Source: Flavobacteriales bacterium
GTDB lineage: Bacteria; Bacteroidota; Bacteroidia; Flavobacteriales_F; PHOS-HE28
NCBI GenBank assembly: GCA_024103275.1
Contig: JAGFIV010000080.1
Location: 1 to 57,591, forward strand
Direction of reading: 5' to 3'
DNA length: 57,591 bases
The notes beneath the pieces were generated by a model. That model made no database searches. It was not told the origin of the DNA and was given only the letters and a program-made list of their open reading frames with translations. Positions 45,801-53,165 of the stretch are shown here, in pieces (positions within the stretch are counted from its first letter, which is position 1; the number at the start of each line of letters is the position of its first letter). The position numbers and the translations under genes are program-made.

Positions 45801-45842
45801 GGCCGAGGCACCTGTCTTTTCCTGGTGGTGCCGTTTACATGA
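42831..45842 (+). CDS. Second propeller/Y_Y_Y sensor histidine kinase, no adjacent regulator
   Basis: 1003 residues, clearly a paralogue of the kinase at 24630. Signal sequence (TLFLFALTTLMPFVARG), Reg_prop repeats (DERGFLWIATLHGLNRYDG, GHRRLWLATDQGISCLD), Y_Y_Y domain (NRYQYRLNEGEWSDL, AGSYRLEARAARK), a transmembrane helix (FYLLVMGALLLIVWAWYD), HisKA_3 (SRDLHDEIGSRLTN, His about residue 816) and an ATPase domain (NIVKHSGA, AIEDNGKGFDP). The ATG at 42831 starts the signal sequence; ATG 42768 is also in frame. No response-regulator gene follows, so it may share the regulator at 27736 or act with a distant one. Confidence 0.9.
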   Translation: MVGREATLFLFALTTLMPFVARGQPADLRLEHLTTADGLSSSLLTDIAPDERGFLWIATLHGLNRYDGREIVQFHTGHEEGALPAEGIHRLLSPGDGRLLAGTDKGLAILDLTGRCQAVIHLDPGRAGQPYEDQVLTLNRDALGQYWAGTPTTLYRLDSSLVVQEAFRTQDDPIRSRNRNLHDIITLPSGELLCRLRSGWHYWSPGSKGLERLEDGAGVKYDFLPKAGLYISGLIGSRYLVSLANGGLSVHDLADGRTSILPITGPSTQPNICGIWGHEFAVAQNEGVSIYTLEDDGHKVSLRQRASGLLPGSVVSMVTQDREGNYWVGTNGGLVKVAGGGQAFHNHVLSGGPQANEGTLEPIDVLAHGRHLFIGTNGEGFFQVDPATGEQVRYTIGPATDGRNIVWNIRATESGDTLWLGTQQGVAYYTLQGHRTGRLPGDHPAVLDAEAITLQFEDSRQGVWFGIGRSQGAARHDRITGAFQWYPYGSNGYPFLYPMQAGEDAQGNLWFTSDATGNLVEWDHRTRRFRVVEVPGVEATINIQSGGFLLDRKRNEVWYGILPAGLVRYGINDGGSTVFGTRNGLPGDRVNSIAMDGHRRLWLATDQGISCLDAATGTVVNYTRSDGLAAVRYTAIHYDPVADRISAAGPGTLTWFTVPEQLTDARTLTICLTGVQVNGKAVMLPGNGPLSLGPDEGHVNVKFTAVNLSDGRENRYQYRLNEGEWSDLGHLPEIRFAGIKAGSYRLEARAARKLGAYGPASTLLEFTVRPRFTSTPWFYLLVMGALLLIVWAWYDHRIRSIRRLEAMRAQISRDLHDEIGSRLTNINMMSQVVKRASTGGRHEHELLGKIREESEEITQNMRDIIWNIDPRNDQLALAMPRMLSYASQLLESRNITVEASMGDLEGIQVDMAQRKDLMPIFKEAIHNIVKHSGATVVRIGAQVQDSCFHLAIEDNGKGFDPACGADGNGLRNMRTRAAAHGWALRIESGRGRGTCLFLVVPFT

Positions 45843-45854
45843 TGAAGGCACCGT

Positions 45855-48314
45855 CTAACGGACGATGCCCAACCGTTGGGTCAACCGCACTTCCCCGACC
45901 ACCACCTGCACGGCATACAGGCCTGGGGCCAAGCCTACGCCCATGTCCACCACAGTATGCAAGGTCCCCTTGGCTATGGCCACCTCCTGCCGGTGGACGA
46001 GCTTTCCGCCGGCATCCACGATGACCATGGATCCTGCCCGGTCCGCCGTGCCCAGCCCATCCGCATGAATGGTGATCAGGCCGGACCCGGCCGGATTCGG
46101 ATAAACGATCATCGCCGTCCCCGGCGCATTATCCGGGTCATGGACACCGAGAGGGCCTTCACCGAACTTCACGAGGAAGGCATCCCTCAATCCTCCACTG
46201 TATGTATTCCTGAATCCACCGCTGGCGATGCCCGTGGTGGAGCGGGTGGATCCGACCAAGTAGACGTTGCCGTTGCCGTCCGCCGAGCAGGAAAAGCCAT
46301 CATCCATGTCAGCTCCTCCATAATAGGTGGCCCACAGGCGGTTGCCCGACGCATCGAACTTCACCATGAAGGCATCCCGGTCCCCCCCGCCATAAGTGTT
46401 CTGGGGTCCTCCGCTGGACAAGCCCGTGGTGGTACCCGTCTGTCCGGCCAAGTATGCGTTGCCGTCGCCATCCGCCGTGCAAGCCCATCCATACTCCCAA
46501 CCAATCCCGCCGTAGTAGGTTCCCCAGAGGCGGTTGCCCGCCGCGTCGAATTTCACCAGGAACGCATCGCTGAGGTTCCCACCTCCAAATTCATTCTGAT
46601 ACCCCCCGCTGGCCATGCCGGCATGGGACTGCGTTTCCCCGGCCAGGTACACGTTGCCACCGCCGTCAATGGCACAGGAATAGGCGCCATCCAGGCCGCT
46701 CCCTCCGTAATAGGTGGCCCAGAGCCGCGTGCCCGCCGGGTCGAACTTCACCAGGAAAGCATCCCACAGGCCTCCTCCATGCGTGTTTTGATACCCGCCG
46801 CTGGCAATACCGGCGGTGGAGTAGGTGGACCCGGCCAGGAAGACATTGCCGCTGCCGTCAACCGCGCAAGCTCCTCCTTCCCGGCCGCTCCCGCCATAAT
46901 AGGTGGCCCAGAGACGGGTGCCCGTGGGATTGAACTTCACCAGGAAGGCATCGAAATCCCCTCCGCCATAGGTGTTTTGATGCCCGCCGCTGGCGATGCC
47001 GGAGACGGATTCCGTTTCACCGGCCAGGTACGCGTTGCCACTGCCGTCAACGGCACAGGAAATGCCATCGTCCAGGCCGCTTCCCCCGTAATAGGTGGCC
47101 CAGAGCCGGGTGCCCGCCGGATCGAACTTCACCAGGAAGGCATCGAAATCCCCCCCGCCATGTGTGTTCTGATGCCCACCGCTGGCGATGCCGGTGGCGG
47201 ATTCCGTTTCACCGGCCAGGTACACGTTGTTGCTGCCGTCAACGGCACAGGAGCTGCCATAGTCTCCACCAACCCCGCCGTAATAGGTGGCCCAGAGGCG
47301 GGTTCCCGCTGCATCGAACTTCACCAGGAAGGCATCCGAATCCCCTCCGCCGTAGGTGTTTTGATGACCACCGCTGGCCATGCCGATGGAGGATTCCGCC
47401 GAACCGGCCAGGTATACGTTGCCGCTGGCATCCATGGCACAGGAGCTGCCGTAGTCTCCACCAGCCCCGCCGTAATAGGTGCCCCAGAGACGGACGGGGT
47501 CGATGGTCAGGGCCTGTCCGGGGTCATAGGCCGCCAGGGCAAAATGCAGCACATCGCCCTCCAGCACAAAGCGGGTCTCCACTTCACGCCCGCCCTGGAA
47601 GCTCACCGGTCTCCGCTCCACGAATCGTCCCATTCGGTTGCCATGTACCAAGTTGCCGCCGCCCTCCAGCCGCAGCTCTTCCTGGTGCTCGAAGCGCAGG
47701 CGGATGAGCGAGGGGTCCGCACCGGGATGCACCACGAAGTCGTGCTCCATGCCCGTTGGCGTGGCGTGCAGCACCCAATCGATGCCCGGATACACATCGT
47801 GGTAGGTTACCTGCCTATAGGTATGTACCCCCAACGCGCCATGCGTGTAGTAGTTCGAATAGCCGCTGCAGCGGTCCTCGGTGGATACCATCGCATCGGG
47901 GTTTGCCCCCTCGAGCAACATGTCCATGCGATAGGTCTCCAGGCGTACCTCCTTGCGCAGTGCGATCCGCTCCCGCCGTTGGGCCGGACTGGGCCGGACC
48001 ACTTTCTCCAAGCTGTCCAAGCCCGGCGGCCGGTGCAGCCGGTTGAACTGGAAGGCCATGCCGTCACGCAGCAGAAAGAGGCTCGTGTTGCCCTGCGCGT
48101 AGCGGAAGCGTACGCCGGATGCCGGGGTACCGTCAATAGTGGTCACCTGGCCCTTGTTCTCCTCGAAGCCGACGGCCGCCGCCGACAATGCACCTCCATT
48201 GAGGTCCGCAAGCCCCGGCCTGGCATCGGTGCCGCTGCCCGAGGGGCCCTGGGGGAGCCCGGCGGTGGTACACAGGCCAAGGACCAAAAGGGAAAATGGG
48301 CGTATTGTTGTCAT
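45855..48314 (-). CDS. T9SS-exported SBBP-repeat propeller protein
   Basis: 819 residues. Signal peptide (FSLLVLGLCTTAGLPQ), then a DUF7948-like N-terminal domain (FEENKGQVTTIDG, DVYPGIDWVLHAT, FVVHPGADPSLIRLRF, about 50-270). Seven SBBP repeats of about 63 residues follow (each RLWATYYGG, then NVYLAGETES, GIASGGHQNTYGGGDFDAFL, VKFDPAGT). The end is a T9SS type A sorting domain (IVYPNPAGSGLITIHAD, LAPGLYAVQVVVGE). Presumably surface-displayed; the binding partner is unknown. The gene converges on the kinase gene with 12 bp between the stops. Confidence 0.88.
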   Translation of the reverse strand: MTTIRPFSLLVLGLCTTAGLPQGPSGSGTDARPGLADLNGGALSAAAVGFEENKGQVTTIDGTPASGVRFRYAQGNTSLFLLRDGMAFQFNRLHRPPGLDSLEKVVRPSPAQRRERIALRKEVRLETYRMDMLLEGANPDAMVSTEDRCSGYSNYYTHGALGVHTYRQVTYHDVYPGIDWVLHATPTGMEHDFVVHPGADPSLIRLRFEHQEELRLEGGGNLVHGNRMGRFVERRPVSFQGGREVETRFVLEGDVLHFALAAYDPGQALTIDPVRLWGTYYGGAGGDYGSSCAMDASGNVYLAGSAESSIGMASGGHQNTYGGGDSDAFLVKFDAAGTRLWATYYGGVGGDYGSSCAVDGSNNVYLAGETESATGIASGGHQNTHGGGDFDAFLVKFDPAGTRLWATYYGGSGLDDGISCAVDGSGNAYLAGETESVSGIASGGHQNTYGGGDFDAFLVKFNPTGTRLWATYYGGSGREGGACAVDGSGNVFLAGSTYSTAGIASGGYQNTHGGGLWDAFLVKFDPAGTRLWATYYGGSGLDGAYSCAIDGGGNVYLAGETQSHAGMASGGYQNEFGGGNLSDAFLVKFDAAGNRLWGTYYGGIGWEYGWACTADGDGNAYLAGQTGTTTGLSSGGPQNTYGGGDRDAFMVKFDASGNRLWATYYGGADMDDGFSCSADGNGNVYLVGSTRSTTGIASGGFRNTYSGGLRDAFLVKFGEGPLGVHDPDNAPGTAMIVYPNPAGSGLITIHADGLGTADRAGSMVIVDAGGKLVHRQEVAIAKGTLHTVVDMGVGLAPGLYAVQVVVGEVRLTQRLGIVR
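46152..47492 (-). repeat. Seven tandem 189-195-bp SBBP coding repeats
   Basis: Seven copies of a unit of about 63 codons, each starting RLW(A/G)TYYGG, lie head to tail. DNA identity between neighbours is high, with identical 15-20-base blocks recurring. Such an array can change copy number by recombination and can confuse short-read assembly. Confidence 0.8.
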
Positions 48315-48424
48315 GTGCGTGCCTTTTGAGGGAAGGGCTTTGGTGCTGCAAGCTACCGTCCTGGCCTCGGCCTAGCAGGGCCGACAGGGCCTGGACCATG
48401 GCCCCCCGGTGCCAGATACCTCGC

Positions 48425-50590
48425 CTACTTCTTCACCATCCGCTGCACCGCTTGGGTGCCATCAGCGAATTGCACCTTTACGAGATAAAGGCCACATTCC
48501 ATGTTCCCCATGTCGACCGCGACCGGACCGGCCTTACCGGACATAGGTTCCGTCCGGACCATCCGGCCGGTTGCATCGTGCATGATCAGTTGCAGGGGCC
48601 GTTCGCCGGGCGCAAATGTGACGGTCAATTGGTCGGTGACCGGATTCGGTTTCATGGCGAACCTGTCGCGGGTCGGCCCCTGAATGCCTTGGCCCACGCC
48701 GATCTGCACGGAATAATCCTCCACCTGCCCGTAGGATGCCATTCCACAAGGCGTATCGTTCGCCCAATCGGGATGTCCGGCATCATGCATGCGCACGCGC
48801 ATGCGCGTGAGGCCCGGCGCGGCATCCATTGGTACCGTGACCGTGCCCGAGAAAGGCCCCGCACCCAGCCCTGAAGCAAAGACCAGCTCATCCGGTTGGA
48901 AGATCGTATCCCGGTCGAGGTCTATCCATGCCAACACTTGGTCACCATCGTATGCATTGGAAAGGGTCACGCTGATCGAATAGCTGCCCCCGCGGACCAC
49001 CTGTGCCGTATCCTCCAGGAAATCCTCATAGCCGATCCCCAAGGTGGACGATCGCTCGATCCCCGCGAAGGATACTTGGGAGATCTTCTCGTAGACCGGG
49101 GTAGCGCTGTTGGCCCATGCTGCGCAATAGGGCCCGCAGGCGGCGGCATGTACCTGCACCGTGTAGGGCCAGGCATAGCCGTCCAGGTCGCCCACCGGCA
49201 GGTAATAGGTGCCGGCCGGCACTTCCCAAAATTGAATGGTCACGGCACCATTCGCGCATTGTTGCAGGTCATAGCTGCCTGGCAAGTAAAGGGAGTCCAC
49301 GGGGCATGAAGTGCCCAGGAAAGTCCAGAAGGTGGCATAGGGCGGATCCATGCCGCAGAAAGTCACCGCTATGTTGGCGCATGCGGTGGTGGTGAAGGCA
49401 TGCCACACCGTGTTCACCGATTGGTCGCCGGCGAAGCCCGGCCCATAATCCCCGTCCGGCGTGGCGGATGTGACGTGGCCGGAGAAGGTGAGCGTGGAAT
49501 CCAAGGCCAAGGGTACTGCCGTCACCTCTTCGCAATGGTCGTTCGCCGGGGCCGGAACGCAAGCCACCGCGGCCACCTTCACATTGTAGATATCCTCCGG
49601 GTTCGCAAAGATCATGATGTGGTATGTACCGGCCTGCAACCCATAAGCCGTGCCCAGGAAATTTCCGTCCCCGCAATCGGTCAGTTCAAAGGATGCGTAG
49701 AACATGTTCCAATCATCCGGTTCGCCGCAATCGCCCGTGACCAGCATGAAGGACCCGAAAAGCGCATCGGAGGAGCTGCCGCACCAGTTGAAGGTGACAT
49801 CGGCGCATGCGTCCAGGGTGAACGCCTCCCACACGGTATTCATGCCAAAGCCTTCCTGGTCCGTGGCACCGGCCATGGTACCGGAGAAGAACAAGCTATC
49901 TCCCAAGGCCAAGGGTTGGGGGACCACATCGCAGATCTCATCGTTGGGCGGCGCGGGCGGGCAGGCGGTGGCGGTTACATGGATGGAGTAATCACCGCCA
50001 CTCCCGTCTGCATCGGCAACGGGTACGTAGTATGTGCCCGGTGGCAACGTATGGAACGGAATGACCAGATTCCCGTCACCGCACGGGGATGGGGTCCCCG
50101 GGTAATAATAATTGGCCAAGGCATCGCAGTCGCCGTCCAACAACACGGTCCAGTCGTATTCATGGGGTGGCGTGGTGCCGCACCAATCGAGCGTCACATC
50201 AGAACATTCGCCAAGGGTGAATGCCTGCCAAACGGTGGGCGCCCCGAAGCCTTCGCTATCCGTGGCACCGGCAAGGCTCCCGCTCCAATCCAGCGATCCG
50301 CCGATGGCCAGGGCATCCACCGGGGCATCACAGGCTTCATCATTGGCCGGCCCGCTGCCGCGCATCCCTCCTGTGGCCGGCGGCGTGGTGCCATGTACTG
50401 GCGGAAAAATGCGATGCACCGGCCCGCTCGGTGCATGAGATCCGTGTTCGTAACCGAAGAGCTTCTTTCCATGCGTGGTGACCAAGCCCGGGCCGGTCTT
50501 GGCCACAATCCCCGGTTGTTGTGCATTGGCGCTCGCAAGCGGGAGGCAGAGAAGCAACGTAAACAGGGCGTATTGTCGGGAATGGGTCAT
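48425..50590 (-). CDS. T9SS-exported protein with PPC-like domains and a GEVED domain
   Basis: 721 residues. Signal peptide (YALFTLLLCLPLASANAQ), then three similar beta domains. Each begins with a NDEACDAPVDALAIGGSLDW-like sentence and contains VWQAFTLGECSDVTLDWCG and LPPGTYYVPVADADG segments, as in pre-peptidase C-terminal-like domains. A GEVED domain follows (WIDLDRDTIFQPDE, LTRMRVRMHDAGHPD, GQVEDYSVQIG), then a T9SS type A domain (FAMKPNPVTDQLTVTF, LIMHDATGRMVRTE). The ATG at 50590 begins the signal peptide; ATG 50617 is also in frame. Function unknown; probably an extracellular binding protein. Confidence 0.86.
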   Translation of the reverse strand: MTHSRQYALFTLLLCLPLASANAQQPGIVAKTGPGLVTTHGKKLFGYEHGSHAPSGPVHRIFPPVHGTTPPATGGMRGSGPANDEACDAPVDALAIGGSLDWSGSLAGATDSEGFGAPTVWQAFTLGECSDVTLDWCGTTPPHEYDWTVLLDGDCDALANYYYPGTPSPCGDGNLVIPFHTLPPGTYYVPVADADGSGGDYSIHVTATACPPAPPNDEICDVVPQPLALGDSLFFSGTMAGATDQEGFGMNTVWEAFTLDACADVTFNWCGSSSDALFGSFMLVTGDCGEPDDWNMFYASFELTDCGDGNFLGTAYGLQAGTYHIMIFANPEDIYNVKVAAVACVPAPANDHCEEVTAVPLALDSTLTFSGHVTSATPDGDYGPGFAGDQSVNTVWHAFTTTACANIAVTFCGMDPPYATFWTFLGTSCPVDSLYLPGSYDLQQCANGAVTIQFWEVPAGTYYLPVGDLDGYAWPYTVQVHAAACGPYCAAWANSATPVYEKISQVSFAGIERSSTLGIGYEDFLEDTAQVVRGGSYSISVTLSNAYDGDQVLAWIDLDRDTIFQPDELVFASGLGAGPFSGTVTVPMDAAPGLTRMRVRMHDAGHPDWANDTPCGMASYGQVEDYSVQIGVGQGIQGPTRDRFAMKPNPVTDQLTVTFAPGERPLQLIMHDATGRMVRTEPMSGKAGPVAVDMGNMECGLYLVKVQFADGTQAVQRMVKK

Positions 50591-51147
50591 CGGATTGGAG
50601 TTTTCGTGTGCGGACATTTGACCACCACAAAAGTTGCCGGCCCCAAGGCCCTTCACAATAGCATGATCATACGATTCCGCGCGGCGGGGCCATCTTGCCC
50701 GGGCATCAGGCCCCTCCCTGCTGAAGGCTTGGATGACGGCCCTTTGGCCATGGGCGGAACACCCATGCACAAGGGGCGTGGTCAATGAATCCTTAGATAT
50801 CGCGCGGGATGCCATCCGGCCCCACTCGAGGCGGGTTGGACGGTGGAATGTCATGCGTTGTGCAGGCCCCGGCGATGAAAGCCGCAAGCCGCAGCATCGG
50901 TTTGCCCATCATGCGATGTCGTTGCATGCCGGCCCGCCATGCACCAGGCCGGTCCCATCACACAGCCATGCAGATGGCCAAAACAAGGTCCTGCACCTGA
51001 ATTCACGCAACGCCGCGCCGCTGGCCTTGTTCCGGAAGGCCCGACATCCGTGATCGCCCCGTAGCCGTTTACGCCAGGCGCTGAGCTGTGCCGGTGGCCC
51101 ACCGATGCATCCACCGATGCGATCTTTGACCGGATCCTTGAACCCGA
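50591..51147. other. Divergent intergenic region, 557 bp
   Basis: Between the PPC/GEVED gene (-) and rsgA (+). A GATCTTTG -7-like box (51121-51128) precedes rsgA. Open frames here show no domain, signal peptide or family, and I see no RNA gene. It may contain decayed coding sequence. Confidence 0.4.
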
Positions 51148-52233
51148 ATGCCTTCCATGCCCACCGGACTCCTGATGCGCAGCACCGGCAGCCGCTACAC
51201 CGTGCGCGGCGAGGATGGCGTGCTGCACAGCTGCATCGCCAAGGGCAAGCTGCGCACCAAGGGCTACACCAGCACCAACCCGCTGGCCGTGGGCGACGTG
51301 GTGGACTTCGAGCCGGCGGCGGAGACCGTGGGCAACGAGCTGGTGGGCGCCATCACGCACCTGCACGACCGACGCAACTACCTCGTGCGCAAAAGCGTGA
51401 ACCTCTCGCACCGCAAGCACGTCATCGCCAGCAACATGGACCAATGCCTGGTGCTGGTGACCGTGGCGCGGCCGTGGACCAGCTTCGGCTTCATCGACCG
51501 CGTGCTGGTGACCGCCGAGGCTTACCAGATCCCGCCGGTGATCATCTTCAACAAGGTGGACGACCTCAACCACGACGAACAGGCCCTGCTCGCGGAATAC
51601 GAGGCTGTGTACCAAGGCGTGGGCTATCGCACCCTGCGCACCTCCGCGCTCAAAGGCATCGGCATCGACGAGGTGAAGGCCCTGCTGCGCGGCAAGGTGA
51701 GCCTGCTGGTGGGACACAGCGGCGTGGGCAAAAGCACGCTCGTGAACGCCATCGATCCCGCACTGGACCTCGACACCTGGGAGGTGAGCGCCAGCACCGA
51801 CAAGGGCCAGCACACCACCACCACCGCGCAGATGTTTGAGGTTGGGATGGATAGTGAGGAGTTCGTAGGACGTAGTTCGGAGGAGGGACGCGATGACTCC
51901 GGTTCCCACGCCCTACGCCTTACGTCCTTCGCCCTTCGAACTACGAACCACGAACCACGCCCTACGCCCTACGCCCCCACCTTCCTCATCGACACCCCCG
52001 GCGTAAAGGGCTTCGGCCTGGTGGACATGAAGCAGGACGAGATCGTGGACCAGTTCCCGGAGTTCTTCGCGCGCAAAGGCGAATGCCGCTTCGGCAACTG
52101 CACCCACCTGCGCGAGCCGGGCTGCGCCGTGCTAAAGGCCGTGGAGGAAGGCGCCATCGCCGCCAGCCGCTACCGCAGCTACGTGGATATGGTGGAAGGC
52201 GTGGAGGAGGATGATACGTACAGGGCGGGGTAG
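51148..52233 (+). CDS. rsgA: Ribosome small-subunit-dependent GTPase A with in-frame insertion
   Basis: 361 residues. RsgA (YjeQ) is a circularly permuted GTPase that checks 30S assembly. OB fold first, then G4 IIFNKVDDLN, G1 GHSGVGKSTLVN, switch TTTTAQMF, G3 LIDTPGVKGFGL, and a zinc knuckle CRFGNCTHLREPGCAV. Between TTTTAQMF and LIDTPG, where relatives have about 5 residues, there are about 47 extra residues from low-complexity DNA (51841-51981). The frame is kept, so a protein is still made, but the insert sits beside switch II. Start at 51148 or 51157 cannot be decided. Confidence 0.92.
   Translation: MPSMPTGLLMRSTGSRYTVRGEDGVLHSCIAKGKLRTKGYTSTNPLAVGDVVDFEPAAETVGNELVGAITHLHDRRNYLVRKSVNLSHRKHVIASNMDQCLVLVTVARPWTSFGFIDRVLVTAEAYQIPPVIIFNKVDDLNHDEQALLAEYEAVYQGVGYRTLRTSALKGIGIDEVKALLRGKVSLLVGHSGVGKSTLVNAIDPALDLDTWEVSASTDKGQHTTTTAQMFEVGMDSEEFVGRSSEEGRDDSGSHALRLTSFALRTTNHEPRPTPYAPTFLIDTPGVKGFGLVDMKQDEIVDQFPEFFARKGECRFGNCTHLREPGCAVLKAVEEGAIAASRYRSYVDMVEGVEEDDTYRAG
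51841..51981. repeat. Low-complexity insertion inside rsgA
   Basis: About 141 bp rich in ACGAAC, CCTACGCC and CGTAGTTCG-like words, including an inverted pair GTAGTTCG/CGAACTAC. It is absent from the normal rsgA reading frame and keeps the frame open. It resembles short repeats that are scattered in intergenic regions of Bacteroidota. Confidence 0.65.
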
Positions 52234-52248
52234 CGCGGTGTCAGCACT

Positions 52249-52719
52249 TCACCCCGGGTACCGTTGCGGCTCCAGGTCCTTCTTCAAATAGAGGGGATGC
52301 TTGGGATGGCCGTCCTTGGAAAGTGCGATGCAATAGGCCTCCGGGAAGAATTTCTTTACAACCTCATCCCTGTTTCCGAAAATGCCATTTACCCCCCATG
52401 CAAAAACGACCAATGCCGATTTGCCGGCAATCTCCTTGAGCCACTTATCGTTCTCATCACCAATTGGGTCCTTCTGAACTTTCAGGCTTTCCGGATTGGT
52501 GGCTCTGAATGCGAACAGGTTGGTCATGTAAAACCCGCCATAACGCCATGACTGTGCATAGGACCGGCAGCGTCGAACGGTCGGGTCATCGGTCTTCTCA
52601 TCCGCGGTGGATGGATTGAGGCAGATGAAATTCACCATGGGCTTGGTGTTGTCCCATATTCGGCTCAGGACGTAACGGTAACACGCATCCTTGGACAAGA
52701 TCGCATCAAACACTTCCAT
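52249..52719 (-). CDS. DUF1643 domain-containing protein
   Basis: 156 residues. The DUF1643 signature is present: CYRYVLSRIWDN, FICLNPSTADEKTDDPTVRR and FYMTNLFAFRATNPESL, with VVFAWGVNG near residue 105. The function of this family is not established. GC and codon use are clearly lower than in rsgA and nifU beside it, suggesting recent transfer. A GACCTTTG -7-like box lies 2 bp before the ATG at 52719, again nearly leaderless. Confidence 0.85.
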   Translation of the reverse strand: MEVFDAILSKDACYRYVLSRIWDNTKPMVNFICLNPSTADEKTDDPTVRRCRSYAQSWRYGGFYMTNLFAFRATNPESLKVQKDPIGDENDKWLKEIAGKSALVVFAWGVNGIFGNRDEVVKKFFPEAYCIALSKDGHPKHPLYLKKDLEPQRYPG

Positions 52720-52849
52720 ACCAAAGGTCTTTGTTCTTCCCCGCCGACTTCAGTTTCCCAAAGTGGTCAAGTACTTCGCGAACCTACCACGCAACACGAC
52801 ATACCGCAACCGACACCACGACGTGGATTCGCAGCCAATCGATTGACGC

Positions 52850-52901
52850 CCCATTCGCGGCGGCCTTTTCGGCTTTCAGCTTTCCCATTTCAACTTTCCC
52901 T
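52850..52901. repeat. CT-rich degenerate repeat (CTTTC words)
   Basis: Repeated CTTTTCGGCTTTC, AGCTTTCCC and AACTTTCCC words lie between the DUF1643 and NifU-like genes. No coding or RNA signal was seen. Confidence 0.5.
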
Positions 52902-53165
52902 TCACACCGCCTCCACCTTCACCACCTCAGGTGCGGCCCGTTTGATGGCCTCCTCCACGCCGGCCCTCATGGTCATGGCCACCATGGTGCAGGTGCTGCA
53001 TGCACCGTGGAGCTTCACGCGCACCTCGCCCTTTTCGTTCACGTCCTCCAGGGAGATGTCGCCGCCATCGGCTTGCAGGAAAGGGCGTATCTCGGTGAGG
53101 GCACCCTGGATCCGTTCCTTCAATCCGGCCAGCTGCTTGGGGCCGATCAGGGTTGTTGTGGACAT
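52902..53165 (-). CDS. NifU C-terminal-like iron-sulfur scaffold protein
   Basis: 87 residues. It has the NifU C-terminal domain with FLQADGGDISLEDVN and the cluster-binding CxxC in HGACSTCTMVAMTM. Proteins of this type carry or donate Fe-S clusters in the cytoplasm. Its ATG overlaps the mrp stop by one base (TAATG), so it works with the Mrp-type Fe-S carrier. No N-terminal A-type domain is present, unlike NfuA. Confidence 0.93.
   Translation of the reverse strand: MSTTTLIGPKQLAGLKERIQGALTEIRPFLQADGGDISLEDVNEKGEVRVKLHGACSTCTMVAMTMRAGVEEAIKRAAPEVVKVEAV

Noticed and set aside
46152-47492. CRISPR-like regular repeat pattern
   Set aside because: The repeats are about 190 bp, in frame and encode SBBP units; there are no short repeats with unique spacers and no cas genes.
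45876-48329. 817-codon plus-strand frame opposite the SBBP gene
   Set aside because: It is the shadow of the repeat array and mirrors its periodicity; no start region or domain.
50640-51100. RNA gene or riboswitch in the long gap before rsgA
   Set aside because: No tRNA-like or known riboswitch pattern seen by eye.
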